The notes under the pieces were generated by a model, which saw nothing but the letters and a program-made list of their open reading frames with translations, had not been told where the DNA came from and did not search any database. A program made the translations under genes and the position numbers. Below are positions 1-12,287 of a stretch of DNA of 64,000 nucleotides, piece after piece. How positions within the stretch are numbered: position 1 is the stretch's first letter; each line of letters begins with the position of its first letter. Source of the stretch: Allacma fusca (lineage: Eukaryota; Arthropoda; Collembola; Symphypleona; Sminthuridae); assembly GCA_947179485.1 (NCBI GenBank), contig OX359247.1, positions 52,301,131 to 52,365,130 on the forward strand, read 5' to 3'.

Positions 1-3000
1 TGCAGTTTCAAATTGCAGTTTCAAATTGCAGTTTCAAATTGTGTTTTCAAATTGCAGTTTCAAATTGCAGTTTCAAATTGCAGTTTCAAATTGCAGTTTC
101 GCATTGCAGTTTCAAATTGCAGTTTCAAATTGTGTTTTCAAATTGCAGTTTCAAATTGCAGTTTCAAATTGCAGTTTCAAATTGCAGTTTCAAATTGCAG
201 TTATAATTTGCAGTTTCAAATTGCAGTTTCAAATTGCAGTTTCAAATTGCAGTTTCAAATTTTGTTTTCAAATTGCAGTTTCAAATTGCAGTTTCAAATT
301 GCAGTTTCAAATTGCAGTTTCAAATTGCAGTTTCAAATTGCAGTTTCAAATTGCAGTTTCAAATTGCAGTTTCAAATTGCAGTTTCAAATTGCAGTTTCA
401 AATTGCAGTTTCAAATTGCAGTTTCAAATTGCAGTTTCAAATTGCAGTTTCAAATTGCAGTTTCAAATTGCAGTTTCAAATTGCAGTTTCAAATTGTGTT
501 TTCAAATTGCAGTTTTAAATTGCAGTTTCAAATTGCAGTTTCAAATTGTGTTTTCAAATTGCAGTTTCAAATTGCAGTTTCAAATTGCAGTTTCAAATTG
601 CAGTTTCAAATTGCAGTTTCAAATTGTGTTTTCAAATTGCAGTTTTAAATTGCAGTTTCAAATTGCAGTTTCAAATTGCAGTTTCAAATTGCAGTTTCAA
701 ATTGCAGTTTCAAATTGCAGTTTCAAATTGCAGTTTCAAATTGCAGTTTCAAATTGCAGTTTCAAATTGCAGTTTCAAATTGCAGTTTCAAATTGTGTTT
801 TCAAATTGCAGTTTCAAATTGCAGTTTCAAATTGCAGTTTCAAATTGCAGTTTCAAATTGCAGTTTCAAATTGCAGTTTCAAATTGTGTTTTCAAATTGC
901 AGTTTCAAATTGCAGTTTCAAATTGCAGTTTCAAATTGCAGTTTCGCATTGCAGTTTCAAATTGCAGTTTCAAATTGTGTTTTCAAATTGCAGTTTCAAA
1001 TTGCAGTTTCAAATTGCAGTTTCAAATTGCAGTTTCAAATTGCAGTTATAATTTGCAGTTTCAAATTGCAGTTTCAAATTGCAGTTTCAAATTGCAGTTT
1101 CAAATTTTGTTTTCAAATTGCAGTTTCAAATTGCAGTTTCAAATTGCAGTTTCAAATTGCAGTTTCAAATTGCAGTTTCAAATTGCAGTTTCAAATTGCA
1201 GTTTCAAATTGCAGTTTCAAATTGCAGTTTCAAATTGCAGTTTCAAATTGCAGTTTCAAATTGCAGTTTCAAATTGCAGTTTCAAATTGCAGTTTCAAAT
1301 TGCAGTTTCAAATTGCAGTTTCAAATTGTGTTTTCAAATTGCAGTTTCAAATTGCAGTTTCAAATTGTGTTTTCAAATTGCAGTTTCAAATTGCAGTTTC
1401 AAATTGCAGTTTCAAATTGCAGTTTCAAATTGCAGTTTCAAATTGTGTTTTCAAATTGCAGTTTCAAATTGCAGTTTCAAATTGCAGTTTCAAATTGCAG
1501 TTTCAAATTGCAGTTTCAAATTGCAGTTTCAAATTGTGTTTTCAAATTGCAGTTTTAAATTGCAGTTTCAAATTGCAGTTTCAAATTGTGTTTTCAAATT
1601 GCAGTTTCAAATTGCAGTTTCAAATTGCAGTTTCAAATTGCAGTTTCAAATTGCAGTTTCAAATTGTGTTTTCAAATTGCAGTTTTAAATTGCAGTTTCA
1701 AATTGCAGTTTCAAATTGCAGTTTCAAATTGCAGTTTCAAATTGCAGTTTCAAATTGCAGTTTCAAATTGCAGTTTCAAATTGCAGTTTCAAATTGCAGT
1801 TTCAAATTGCAGTTTCAAATTGCAGTTTCAAATTGCAGTTTCAAATTGCAGTTTCAAATTGTGTTTTCAAATTGCAGTTTCAAATTGCAGTTTCAAATTG
1901 CAGTTTCAAATTGCAGTTTCAAATTGCAGTTTCAAATTGCAGTTTCAAATTGCAGTTTCAAATTGCAGTTTCAAATTGCAGTTTCAAATTGCAGTTTCAA
2001 ATTGCAGTTTCAAATTGCAGTTTCAAATTGCAGTTTCAAATTGCAGTTTCAAATTGCAGTTTCAAATTGCAGTTTCAAATTGCAGTTTCAAATTTCAGTT
2101 TCAAATCGCATTTTCAAATTGCAGTTTCAAATTGCAGTTTCAAATTGTGTTTTCAAATTGCAGTTTTAAATTGCAGTTTCAAATTGCAGTTTCAAATTGT
2201 GTTTTCAAATTGCAGTTTCAAATTGCAGTTTCAAATTGCAGTTTCAAATTGTGTTTTCAAATTGCAATTTTAAATTGCAGTTTCAAATTGCAGTTTCAAA
2301 TTGCAGTTTCAAATTGTGTTTTCAAATTGCAGTTTCAAATTGCAGTTTCAAATTGCAGTTTCAAATTGCAGTTTCAAATTGCAGTTTCAAATTGCAGTTT
2401 CAAATTGCAGTTTCAAATTGCAGTTTCAAATTGCAGTTTCAAATTGCAGTTTCAAATTGCAGTTTCAAATTGCAGTTTCAAATTGCAGTTTCAAATTGCA
2501 GTTTCAAATTGTGTTTTCAAATTGCAGTTTCAAATTGCAGTTTCAAATTGTGTTTTCAAATTGCAGTTTCAAATTGCAGTTTCAAATTGCAGTTTCAAAT
2601 TGCAGTTTCAAATTGCAGTTTCAAATTGTGTTTTCAAATTGCAGTTTCAAATTGCAGTTTCAAATTGCAGTTTCAAATTGCAGTTTCAAATTGCAGTTTC
2701 AAATTGCAGTTTCAAATTGTGTTTTCAAATTGCAGTTTTAAATTGCAGTTTCAAATTGCAGTTTCAAATTGTGTTTTCAAATTGCAGTTTCAAATTGCAG
2801 TTTCAAATTGCAGTTTCAAATTGCAGTTTCAAATTGCAGTTTCAAATTGTGTTTTCAAATTGCAGTTTTAAATTGCAGTTTCAAATTGCAGTTTCAAATT
2901 GCAGTTTCAAATTGTGTTTTCAAATTGCAGTTTCAAATTGCAGTTTCAAATTGCAGTTTCAAATTGCAGTTTCAAATTGCAGTTTCAAATTGCAGTTTCA

Positions 3001-5398
3001 AATTGCAGTTTCAAATTGCAGTTTCAAATTGCAGTTTCAAATTGCAGTTTCAAATTGCAGTTTCAAATTGTGTTTTCAAATTGCAGTTTCAAATTGCAGT
3101 TTCAAATTGCAGTTTCAAATTGCAGTTTCAAATTGCAGTTTCAAATTGCAGTTTCAAATTGCAGTTTCAAATTGCAGTTTCAAATTGCAGTTTCAAATTG
3201 CAGTTTCAAATTGCAGTTTCAAATTGCAGTTTCAAATTGCAGTTTCAAATTGCAGTTTCAAATTGCAGTTTCAAATTGCAGTTTCAAATTGCAGTTTCAA
3301 ATTGCAGTTTCAAATTGCAGTTTCAAATTGCAGTTTCAAATTGCAGTTTCAAATTTCAGTTTCAAATCGCAGTTTCAAATTGCAGTTTCAAATTGCAGTT
3401 TCAAATTGTGTTTTCAAATTGCAGTTTTAAATTGCAGTTTCAAATTGCAGTTTCAAATTGTGTTTTCAAATTGCAGTTTCAAATTGCAGTTTCAAATTGC
3501 AGTTTCAAATTGCAGTTTCAAATTGCAGTTTCAAATTGTGTTTTCAAATTGCAGTTTTAAATTGCAGTTTCAAATTGCAGTTTCAAATTGCAGTTTCAAA
3601 TTGTGTTTTCAAATTGCAGTTTCAAATTGCAGTTTCAAATTGCAGTTTCAAATTGCAGTTTCAAATTGCAGTTTCAAATTGCAGTTTCAAATTGCAGTTT
3701 CAAATTGCAGTTTCAAATTGCAGCTTCAAATTGTGTTTTCAAATTGCAGTTTCAAATTGCAGTTTCAAATTGCAGTTTCAAATTGCAGTTTCAAATTGCA
3801 GTTTCAAATTGTGTTTTCAAATTGCAGTTTCAAATTGCAGTTTCAAATTGCAGTTTCAAATTGCAGTTTCAAATTGCAGTTTCAAATTGCAGTTTCAAAT
3901 TGCAGTTTCAAATTGCAGTTTCAAATTGCAGTTTCAAATTGCAGTTTCAAATTGCAGTTTCAAATTGCAGTTTCAAATTGCAGTTTCAAATTGCAGTTTC
4001 AAATTGCAGTTTCAAATTGCAGTTTCAAATTGCAGTTTCAAATTGCAGTTTCAAATTGCAGTTTTAAATTGCAGTTTCAAATTGCAGTTTCAAATTATGT
4101 TTTCAAATTGCAGTTTCAAATTGCAGTTTCAAATTGCAGTTTCAAATTGCAGTTTCAAATTGTGTTTTCAAATTGCAGTTTCAAATTGTGTTTTCAAATT
4201 GCAGTTTCAAATTGCAGTTTCAAATTGCAGTTTCAAATTGCAGTTTCAAATTGCAGTTTCAAATTGCAGTTTCAAATTGCAGTTTCAAATTGCAGTTTCA
4301 AATTGTGTTTTCAAATTGCAGTTTCAAATTGCAGTTTCAAATTGCAGTTTCAAATTGCAGTTTCAAATTGCAGTTTCAAATTGCAGTTTCAAATTGTGTT
4401 TTCAAATTGCAGTTTCAAATTGCAGTTTCAAATTGCAGTTTCAAATTGCAGTTTCGCATTGCAGTTTCAAATTGCAGTTTCAAATTGTGTTTTCAAATTG
4501 CAGTTTCAAATTGCAGTTTCAAATTGTGTTTTCAAATTGCAGTTTTAAATTGCAGTTTCAAATTGTGTTTTCAAATTGCAGTTTCAAATTGCAGTTTCAA
4601 ATTGCAGTTTCAAATTGCAGTTTCGCATTGCAGTTTCAAATTGCAGTTTCAAATTGTGTTTTCAAATTGCAGTTTCAAATTGCAGTTTCAAATTGCAGTT
4701 TCAAATTGCAGTTTCAAATTGCAGTTTCAAATTGTGTTTTCAAATTGCAGTTTCAAATTGCAGTTTCAAATTGCAGTTTCAAATTGCAGTTTCAAATTGT
4801 GTTTTCAAATTGCAGTTTTAAATTGCAGTTTCAAATTGCAGTTTCAAATCGCAGTTTCAAATTGTGTTTTCAAATTGCAGTTTCAAATTGCAGTTTCAAA
4901 TTGCAGTTTCAAATTGCAGTTTCAAATTGCAGTTTCAAATTGCAGTTTCAAATTGCAGTTTCAAATTGCAGCTTCAAATTGTGTTTTCAAATTGCAGTTT
5001 CAAATTGCAGTTTCAAATTGCAGTTTCAAATTGCAGTTTCAAATTGCAGTTTCAAATTGCAGTTTCAAATTGCAGTTTCAAATTGCAGTTTCAAATTGCA
5101 GTTTCAAATTGCAGTTTCAAATTGCAGTTTCAAATTGCAGTTTCAAATTGCAGTTTCAAATTGCAGTTTCAAATTGCAGTTTCAAATTGCAGTTTCAAAT
5201 TGCAGTTTCAAATTGCAGTTTCAAATTGCAGTTTCAAATTGCAGTTTCAAATTGCAGTTATAAATTGCAGTTTCAAATTGCAGTTTCAAATTGCAGTTTC
5301 AAATTGCAGTTTCAAATTTTGTTTTCAAATTGCAGTTTCAAATTGCAGTTTCAAATTGCAGTTTCAAATTGCAGTTTCAAATTGCAGTTTCAAATTGC

Positions 5399-5950
5399 AG
5401 TCTCAAATTGCAGTTTCAAATTGCTGTTTCAAATTGCTGTTTCAAATTGCAGTTTCAAATTGCAGTTTTAAATTGCAGTTTCAAATTGCAGTTTCAAATT
5501 GCAGTTTCAAATTGCAGTTTCAAATTGCAGTTTCAAATTGCAGTTCCAAATTGTGTTTTCAAATTGCAGTTTCAAATTGCAGTTTCAAATTGCAGTTTCA
5601 AATTGTGTTTTCAAATTGCAGTTTCAAATTGCAGTTTCAAATTGCAGTTTCAAATTGCAGTTTCAAATTGCAGTTTCAAATTGTGTTTTCAAATTGCAGT
5701 TTCAAATTGCAGTTTCAAATTGCAGTTTCAAATTGCAGTTTCAAATTGCAGTTTCAAATTGCAGTTTCAAATTGCAGTTTCAAATTGCAGTTTCAAATTG
5801 CAGTTTTAAATTGCAGTTTCAAATTGCAGTTTCAAATTGCAGTTTCAAATAGCAGTTTCAAATATCAGTTTCAAATTGCAGTTTCAAATTGCAGTTTCAA
5901 ATTGTGTTTTCAAATTGCAGTTTCAAATTGCAGTTTCAAATTGCAGTTTC
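5399..5950 (+). repeat. Higher-order segment of the satellite, copy 1
   Basis: A run of rare variant units (GTCTC, two GCTGTTTC units, a TTCC unit, CAAATAGC then CAAATATC) recurs in the same order 1222 bp downstream (from 6621). The offset is exactly 94 units. This shows that large blocks of the array were duplicated, and not only single units. Confidence 0.85.
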
Positions 5951-6620
5951 AAATTGTGTTTTCAAATTGCAGTTTCAAATTGCAATTTCAAATTGCAGTT
6001 TCAAATTGTGTTTTCAAATTGCAGTTTCAAATTGCAGTTTCAAATTGCAGTTTCAAATTGCAGTTTCAAATTGCAGTTTCAAATTGCAGTTTCAAATTGC
6101 AGTTTCAAATTGCAGTTTCAAATTGCAGTTTCAAATTGCAGTTTCAAATTGCAGTTTCAAATTGCAGTTTCAAATTGCAGTTTCAAATTGCAGTTTCAAA
6201 TTGCAGTTTCAAATTGCAGTTTCAAATTGCAGTTTCAAATTGCAGTTTCAAATTGCAGTTTCAAATTGCAGTTTCAAATTGCAGTTTCAAATTGCAGTTT
6301 CAAATTGCAGTTTCAAATTGCAGTTTCAAATTGCAGTTTCAAATTGCAGTTTCAAATTGCAGTTTCAAATTGCAGTTTCAAATTGCAGTTTCAAATTGCA
6401 GTTTCAAATTGCAGTTTCAAATTGCAGTTTCAAATTGCAGTTTCAAATTGCAGTTTCAAATTGCAGTTTCAAATTGCAGTTTCAAATTGCAGTTTCAAAT
6501 TGCAGTTTCAAATTGCAGTTTCAAATTGCAGTTTCAAATTGCAGTTTCAAATTGCAGTTTCAAATTGCAGTTTCAAATTGCAGTTTCAAATTGCAGTTTC
6601 AAATTGCAGTTTCAAATTGC

Positions 6621-7172
6621 AGTCTCAAATTGCAGTTTCAAATTGCTGTTTCAAATTGCTGTTTCAAATTGCAGTTTCAAATTGCAGTTTTAAATTGCAG
6701 TTTCAAATTGCAGTTTCAAATTGCAGTTTCAAATTGCAGTTTCAAATTGCAGTTTCAAATTGCAGTTCCAAATTGTGTTTTCAAATTGCAGTTTCAAATT
6801 GCAGTTTCAAATTGCAGTTTCAAATTGTGTTTTCAAATTGCAGTTTCAAATTGCAGTTTCAAATTGCAGTTTCAAATTGCAGTTTCAAATTGCAGTTTCA
6901 AATTGTGTTTTCAAATTGCAGTTTCAAATTGCAGTTTCAAATTGCAGTTTCAAATTGCAGTTTCAAATTGCAGTTTCAAATTGCAGTTTCAAATTGCAGT
7001 TTCAAATTGCAGTTTCAAATTGCAGTTTTAAATTGCAGTTTCAAATTGCAGTTTCAAATTGCAGTTTCAAATAGCAGTTTCAAATATCAGTTTCAAATTG
7101 CAGTTTCAAATTGCAGTTTCAAATTGTGTTTTCAAATTGCAGTTTCAAATTGCAGTTTCAAATTGCAGTTTC
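6621..7172 (+). repeat. Higher-order segment of the satellite, copy 2
   Basis: This is the second copy of the variant-unit block at 5399-5950, offset by 1222 bp. The two copies stay in register until about position 5950/7172, where the order of variants diverges. Confidence 0.83.
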
Positions 7173-8169
7173 AAATTGCAGTTTCAAATTGCAGTTTCAA
7201 ATTGCAGTTTCAAATTGTGTTTTCAAATTGCAGTTTCAAATTGCAGTTTCAAATTGCAGTTTCAAATTGCAGTTTCGCATTGCAGTTTCAAATTGCAGTT
7301 TCAAATTGTGTTTTCAAATTGCAGTTTCAAATTGCAGTTTCAAATTGTGTTTTCAAATTGCAGTTTTAAATTGCAGTTTCAAATTGTGTTTTCAAATTGC
7401 AGTTTCAAATTGCAGTTTCAAATTGCAGTTTCAAATTGCAGTTTCGCATTGCAGTTTCAAATTGCAGTTTCAAATTGTGTTTTCAAATTGCAGTTTCAAA
7501 TTGCAGTTTCAAATTGCAGTTTCAAATTGCAGTTTCAAATTGCAGTTTCAAATTGTGTTTTCAAATTGCAGTTTCAAATTGCAGTTTCAAATTGCAGTTT
7601 CAAATTGCAGTTTCAAATTGTGTTTTCAAATTGCAGTTTTAAATTGCAGTTTCAAATTGCAGTTTCAAATCGCAGTTTCAAATTGTGTTTTCAAATTGCA
7701 GTTTCAAATTGCAGTTTCAAATTGCAGTTTCAAATTGCAGTTTCAAATTGCAGTTTCAAATTGCAGTTTCAAATTGCAGTTTCAAATTGCAGTTTCAAAT
7801 TGCAGTTTCAAATTGCAGTTTCAAATTGCAGTTTCAAATTGCAGTTTCAAATTGCAGTTTCAAATTGCAGTTTCAAATTGCAGTTTCAAATTGCAGTTTC
7901 AAATTGCAGTTTCAAATTGCAGTTTCAAATTGCAGTTTCAAATTGCAGTTTCAAATTGCAGTTTCAAATTGCAGTTTCAAATTGCAGTTTCAAATTGCAG
8001 TTTCAAATTGCAGTTTCAAATTGTGTTTTCAAATTGCAGTTTCAAATTGCAGTTTCAAATTGCAGTTTCAAATTGCAGTTTCAAATTGCAGTTTCAAATT
8101 GCAGTTTCAAATTGCAGTTTCAAATTGCAGTTTCAAATTGCAGTTTCAAATTGCAGTTTCAAATTGCAG

Positions 8170-9293
8170 TTTCAAATGGCAGGTTCGAATATCAGTTTCA
8201 AATTGCAGTTTCAAATGGCAGTTTCGAATTGCAGTTTCAAATTGCAGTTTCAAATGGCAGTTTCAAATCGCAGTTTCAAATTGCAGTTTCAAATTGCAGT
8301 TTCAAATTGGAGTTTCAAATTGCAGTTTCAAATTGCAGTTTCAAATCGCAGTTTCAAATTGCAGTTTCAAATCGCAGTTTCAAATTGCAGTTTCAAATCG
8401 CAGTTTCAAATTGCAGTTTCAAATCGCAGTTTCAAATTGCAGTTTCAAATCGCAGTTTCAAATTGCAGTTTCAAATCGCAGTTTCAAATTGCAGTTTCAA
8501 ATCGCAGTTTCAAATTGCAGTTTCAAATCGCAGTTTCAAATCGCAGTTTCAAATTGCAGTTTCAAATTGCAGTTTCAAATTGCAGTTTCAAATCGCAGTT
8601 TCAAATTGCAGTTTCAAATTGCAGTTTCAAATTGGAGTTTCAAATTGCAGTTTCAAATTGCAGTTTCAAATTGCAGTTTCAAATTGCAGTTTCAAATTGC
8701 AGTTTCAAATCGCAGTTTCAAATTGCAGTTTCAAATCGCAGTTTCAAATGGCAGTTTCAAATTGCAGTTTCAAATCGCAGTTTCAAATCGCAGTTTCAAA
8801 TCGCAGTTTCAAATCGCAGTTTCAAATCGCAGTTTCAAATTGCAGTTTCAAATTGCAGTTTCAAATCGCAGTTTCAAATGGCAGTTTCGAATTGCAGTTT
8901 CAAATTGCAGTTTCAAATTGCAGTTTCAAATGGCAGTTTCAAATCGCAGTTTCAAATTGCAGTTTCAAATTGCAGTTTCAAATTGGAGTTTCAAATTGCA
9001 GTTTCAAATTGGAGTTTCAAATTGCAGTTTCAAATTGCAGTTTCAAATTGCAGTTTCAAATTGCAGTTTCAAATTGCAGTTTCAAATCGCAGTTTCAAAT
9101 TGCAGTTTCAAATCGCAGTTTCAAATTGCAGTTTCAAATCGCCGTTTCAAATTGCAGTTTCAAATCGCAGTTTCAAATTGCAGTTTCAAATCGCAGTTTC
9201 AAATCGCAGTTTCAAATTGCAGTTTCAAATTGCAGTTTCAAATTGCAGTTTCAAATTGCAGTTTCAAATCGCAGTTTCAAATCGCAGTTTCAT
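8170..9293 (+). repeat. Terminal satellite subfamily rich in CAAATCGCAG units
   Basis: From about 8170 the GTGTTTT variant disappears. It is replaced by units ending AAATCG, AAATGG, AATTGG or TTCGAATT, often alternating with the standard unit to give a 26-bp dimer period. CpG is rare to the left of this boundary and frequent to the right. The array stops at about 9293 in TTTCATAAGCATTATAG. I read this as a separate, more diverged subfamily at the array edge. Confidence 0.85.
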
Positions 9294-9483
9294 AAGCATT
9301 ATAGCAGAAGTTTGCCGAAAGTATCGATCCATCCAGGAAAGATCAGGATTTTCCTAAAGTATGACAAAGTAAGTACACATTGTTTTTAATCCCGAAACGT
9401 TTAATAAAATAAACACCATTATTCCAGTATTCATAAATGCAAAAGCTTCCACTAAGCAATTTTTCCGTACTGTAGATTTTGTA
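9294..9483. other. Unique spacer after the satellite
   Basis: This is ordinary AT-rich sequence. I see no gene or repeat signature in it. Confidence 0.5.
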
Positions 9484-9898
9484 GGGGGCTCTGAACGATA
9501 CCGCTCGAAATCATCCCTAATCGTATTTACAACGCTTTATGTTGTAAGTCAATATGAAACACGATGAGGTGACATTGGTTGTAGGAATTTGTGTAATCTC
9601 CTTGCTTTGATAACACATTCGCGCATGCTATTTAATGTTCACGTGTTGTCAACTATTTACTTCAACTATCAATTATTGATAACGCAGCCACTTGAAATTG
9701 AATTGGCGGAAGTCATCAATTATATTGCGTGAATTGCTAGTTGATTTGTAATATAAATTAATTCAACAGCTAAAATACCGTTTTTATTTGAAATTGATTT
9801 CAATTTACAAATTGCAGATTGGAATCAATTGAAATTGAATCGAAATTGTATTTGTAATTGACAGTTACAATTACCATTTGAAATTGTGAGGAGCCCTA
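9484..9898. mobile_element. Candidate AT-rich MITE with TAGGG...CCCTA ends
   Basis: The left end reads TAGGGGGCTCT and the right end GGAGCCCTA, an imperfect inverted pair. The right half is an array of short inverse motifs of the AATTGAAATTG / CAATTTCAAATT kind. No clean target duplication is visible, so the boundaries are tentative. It contains CAAATTGCAG (9808-9817), a 10-bp match to the neighbouring satellite unit. Confidence 0.35.
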
Positions 9899-11521
9899 GA
9901 TGTAATGTTTAGATTTTCCACGACTCTGGCTAATAATTGGCAATTTACACAAGTGCAGTATTTACTTGTCGTCATCAATAAAAATTCAATCACGTATTCT
10001 AACAAAATGGCGAAATTTCTGTCACTAGCAGGAAAATGTGATGGTAATTAAGGGGCACTAGAATGATTCAATGAATTCTCGAATGCATCAAAAATTTAGC
10101 ATTTCCATTATTTTATAAAACGGAGTGTGACAACAAATATCAAATCGTGTTATTTACAGTTATGTAAGTTGAATGGGTATTTCAAATCGTGGTAATATGT
10201 AATTTTCTTGTATGCACTTTCAGCGGCCCACCGGGAAGTTGATTTTCATTAACATATGTATACGCACAGCAGACTCGTAGTCAGAAACAGACCTGGATAA
10301 CCAAAAAATAAGGTTTCCGTTAGTTCGTTATACGTTATTGGAAAAATGTTTCCGTTTTTGTTTCTGTTTTCGTTATTTTAAAATACCGTTATCGGTTAAA
10401 ACGGTTTTCAATCCAACTGAATTCGGTTAAACGATTAATAACGGTATTGAACAAATTTTATTGATCTTTTTTAAATTTATTTGATTAGACTAATATAACA
10501 CAAGTATTTTTCAAACATTTCAGAATCAACGAACGTCATAACGTCATTCACCATCATTCGTCTTTCAGATAAATACTAAGGCTGAAAACAATCGTTTAAT
10601 TCGGTCCACCATTCGAATGGATCATACTTTTCATTTTTTCACGCGAAATTTTCTCATGTAAGATTAAACTTTCCAACAATGCTGTTCTACTGGAAATAGA
10701 AGCCGTGTATGCAGATTCTTTGTTTTTGCCTTTATTCCTTGGAAATACTTCAAACGGGTCTTCCTCGTCATCAGAAACATTAGCTTCAGGCTGGTCGACA
10801 GCTTGTTAATAAAGTGGAAATAACAATTATCACAATTAGCAGAAACCGAAATATGCTGAAATTTAAAAACAATTAGCAAAAGCAGATGTATGTTTGTATG
10901 AAACTAACGATGCACAAGTCGAATCACGCTTAAATTTGAATGCAACAAGAAGCAATTTCTTTGTACTAGGTAAGTAATCAACGTACCGATATGTACATAC
11001 CTACTCATAAAATACGGTTAGAATTAGACACGTATTCAACCGACATTCGTTGAGTTCAATCGACAGTTGTAAGTTAGAATACTGGTTGCCTTTACAGTTG
11101 AGAAGAAACCTAAAATAACCGTATTTTTTCCATTTCCGTTTCGGTTTGTACTTAAAAACATTTATCGTTTGTGTTCGTTTATCGTAAATATTGTTTTTTT
11201 GGTTGTTGGTTGGATTTCAAAAACCGTTATTGTCATTTTTCTGGTAATAACGTTATTCAATAACGTTATAGGAGGACATCCTTGGAGCAGACCGGGAAGT
11301 TTTACTTTTTTAAGGTTCTCAAAACATTTGTTTTTTGTCAATTTATTTTTCCAAGACAAGTTAAAAATCGATTCACAAGAGTACTGTCAGTGGAATCCCC
11401 CTGGGGGATAAAAAGAGTAAAAAGTCCCCAAGAGTGGTAGAAGGCAACAGACTGGGTCTTTTTTGAATAAAGTATACGGTGGGGCGGGCAAGTCATACCT
11501 GACTTCATAAGAAATATCCAT

Positions 11522-12227
11522 GTGGTACTAGCACCTTTGGATTTTTTTATACGCAGAATACAAATACTGGACATCACTATGGGAACTGTCGACTTTAGTC
11601 ATGTGGCGGACTTTGCAGGACTGGCAAGGGCAGTGCAAACTATATTGGATCCAATTCATGAGAGCACCAACCAGCAGAATCAATTTATGGCAAATTATGA
11701 TATGAGGGAGAAAGAGACTGAAACAAAGATAAAACAATCATAAGCAAGAATTACACAGCTTGAAGCCATGGTTGCTAAACACCAGACAACAATTGAAAGA
11801 CTGGAGCGGAAGGAACTGACCTACACAATCATCATCCACGGACTGAGACAGGATAAAACGCCGACAGCAGATGCAGAATTTCTTACAAAAGGGTCATTGG
11901 GGCTGAATACTGTGGAAATTCAAGATTCAAAACGACTCCCAATGAATCAAAACTCTAAAGTCAAGATGAAACCCCTGATGGTACAGATTTGACGTCATGA
12001 CGATTATGAAGTGCAAGGGAGCACTGAAGAGCACACTCCCAACAGTATACGTCAACAGGGCTCTGTATAACAAGGAGAGAATCATCAATAAAATACTCTA
12101 CGATGAATTAAAAGATTTCAGAACCAAAAATTTGGGACAAGAAGCCAAGTTCATCTCCTCAACAGTAGTGGTAATTGAGGGAAACCAATTTACAAGTGAT
12201 GGTGTTAAAATAATTAAACTAAACTAG
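11522..12227 (+). pseudogene. LINE ORF1 remnant (coiled coil plus RNA-binding-like region)
   Basis: This is a decayed ORF1 of the surrounding LINE. The first part, from about 11579, encodes a segment rich in heptad-like Glu/Lys/Ile. It is interrupted by an in-frame TAA at 11741-11743 and resumes in the same frame at about 11744 (ITQLEAMVAKHQTTIERLER). It runs into a TIIIHGL stretch of the kind found at the start of RRM-like folds in LINE ORF1 proteins. A frameshift near 11990 moves the rest (YNKERIINKILYDEL...) into another frame, which ends at a stop at about 12227. ORF1 proteins of this group are nucleic-acid chaperones of the retrotransposition particle. This copy cannot make one. Confidence 0.65.
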
Positions 12228-12287
12228 GACAAACGCTCATGCACAAGTAAGCCACCAAGTCATAATGTAGGATTTAGTTAGTATAAG

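Larger units (their letters stand above)
1..9293 (+). repeat. 13-bp tandem satellite array, about 715 units
   Basis: The unit GCAGTTTCAAATT repeats head-to-tail without a break from the first base of the window to about 9293, so the true left end is outside. The commonest variant is GTGTTTTCAAATT; rarer ones contain TTTTAAATT, TTTCGCATT, TTATAATTT, GCTGTTTC or CAAATATC. Three units are 39 bp and contain no TAA, TAG or TGA in any plus-strand frame, so every plus frame reads a 13-residue repeat (AVSNCSFKLQFQI). The minus strand meets TGA in each cycle. Long plus frames are therefore a by-product of the unit sequence. There is no start context, no splice structure and no third-position bias, and I regard the array as non-coding satellite DNA. 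Confidence 0.97.

Noticed and set aside
1-9293. CRISPR-like array
   Set aside because: The units abut directly with no spacers, and the genome is eukaryotic.
13-9389. Dozens of long overlapping plus-strand frames encoding a 13-residue repeat (QFQIAVSNCSFKL)
   Set aside because: All three plus frames are open because the 13-bp unit lacks stops. The frames carry identical repeats offset by one unit, and most begin at TTG or variant positions. This is satellite DNA, not a gene.
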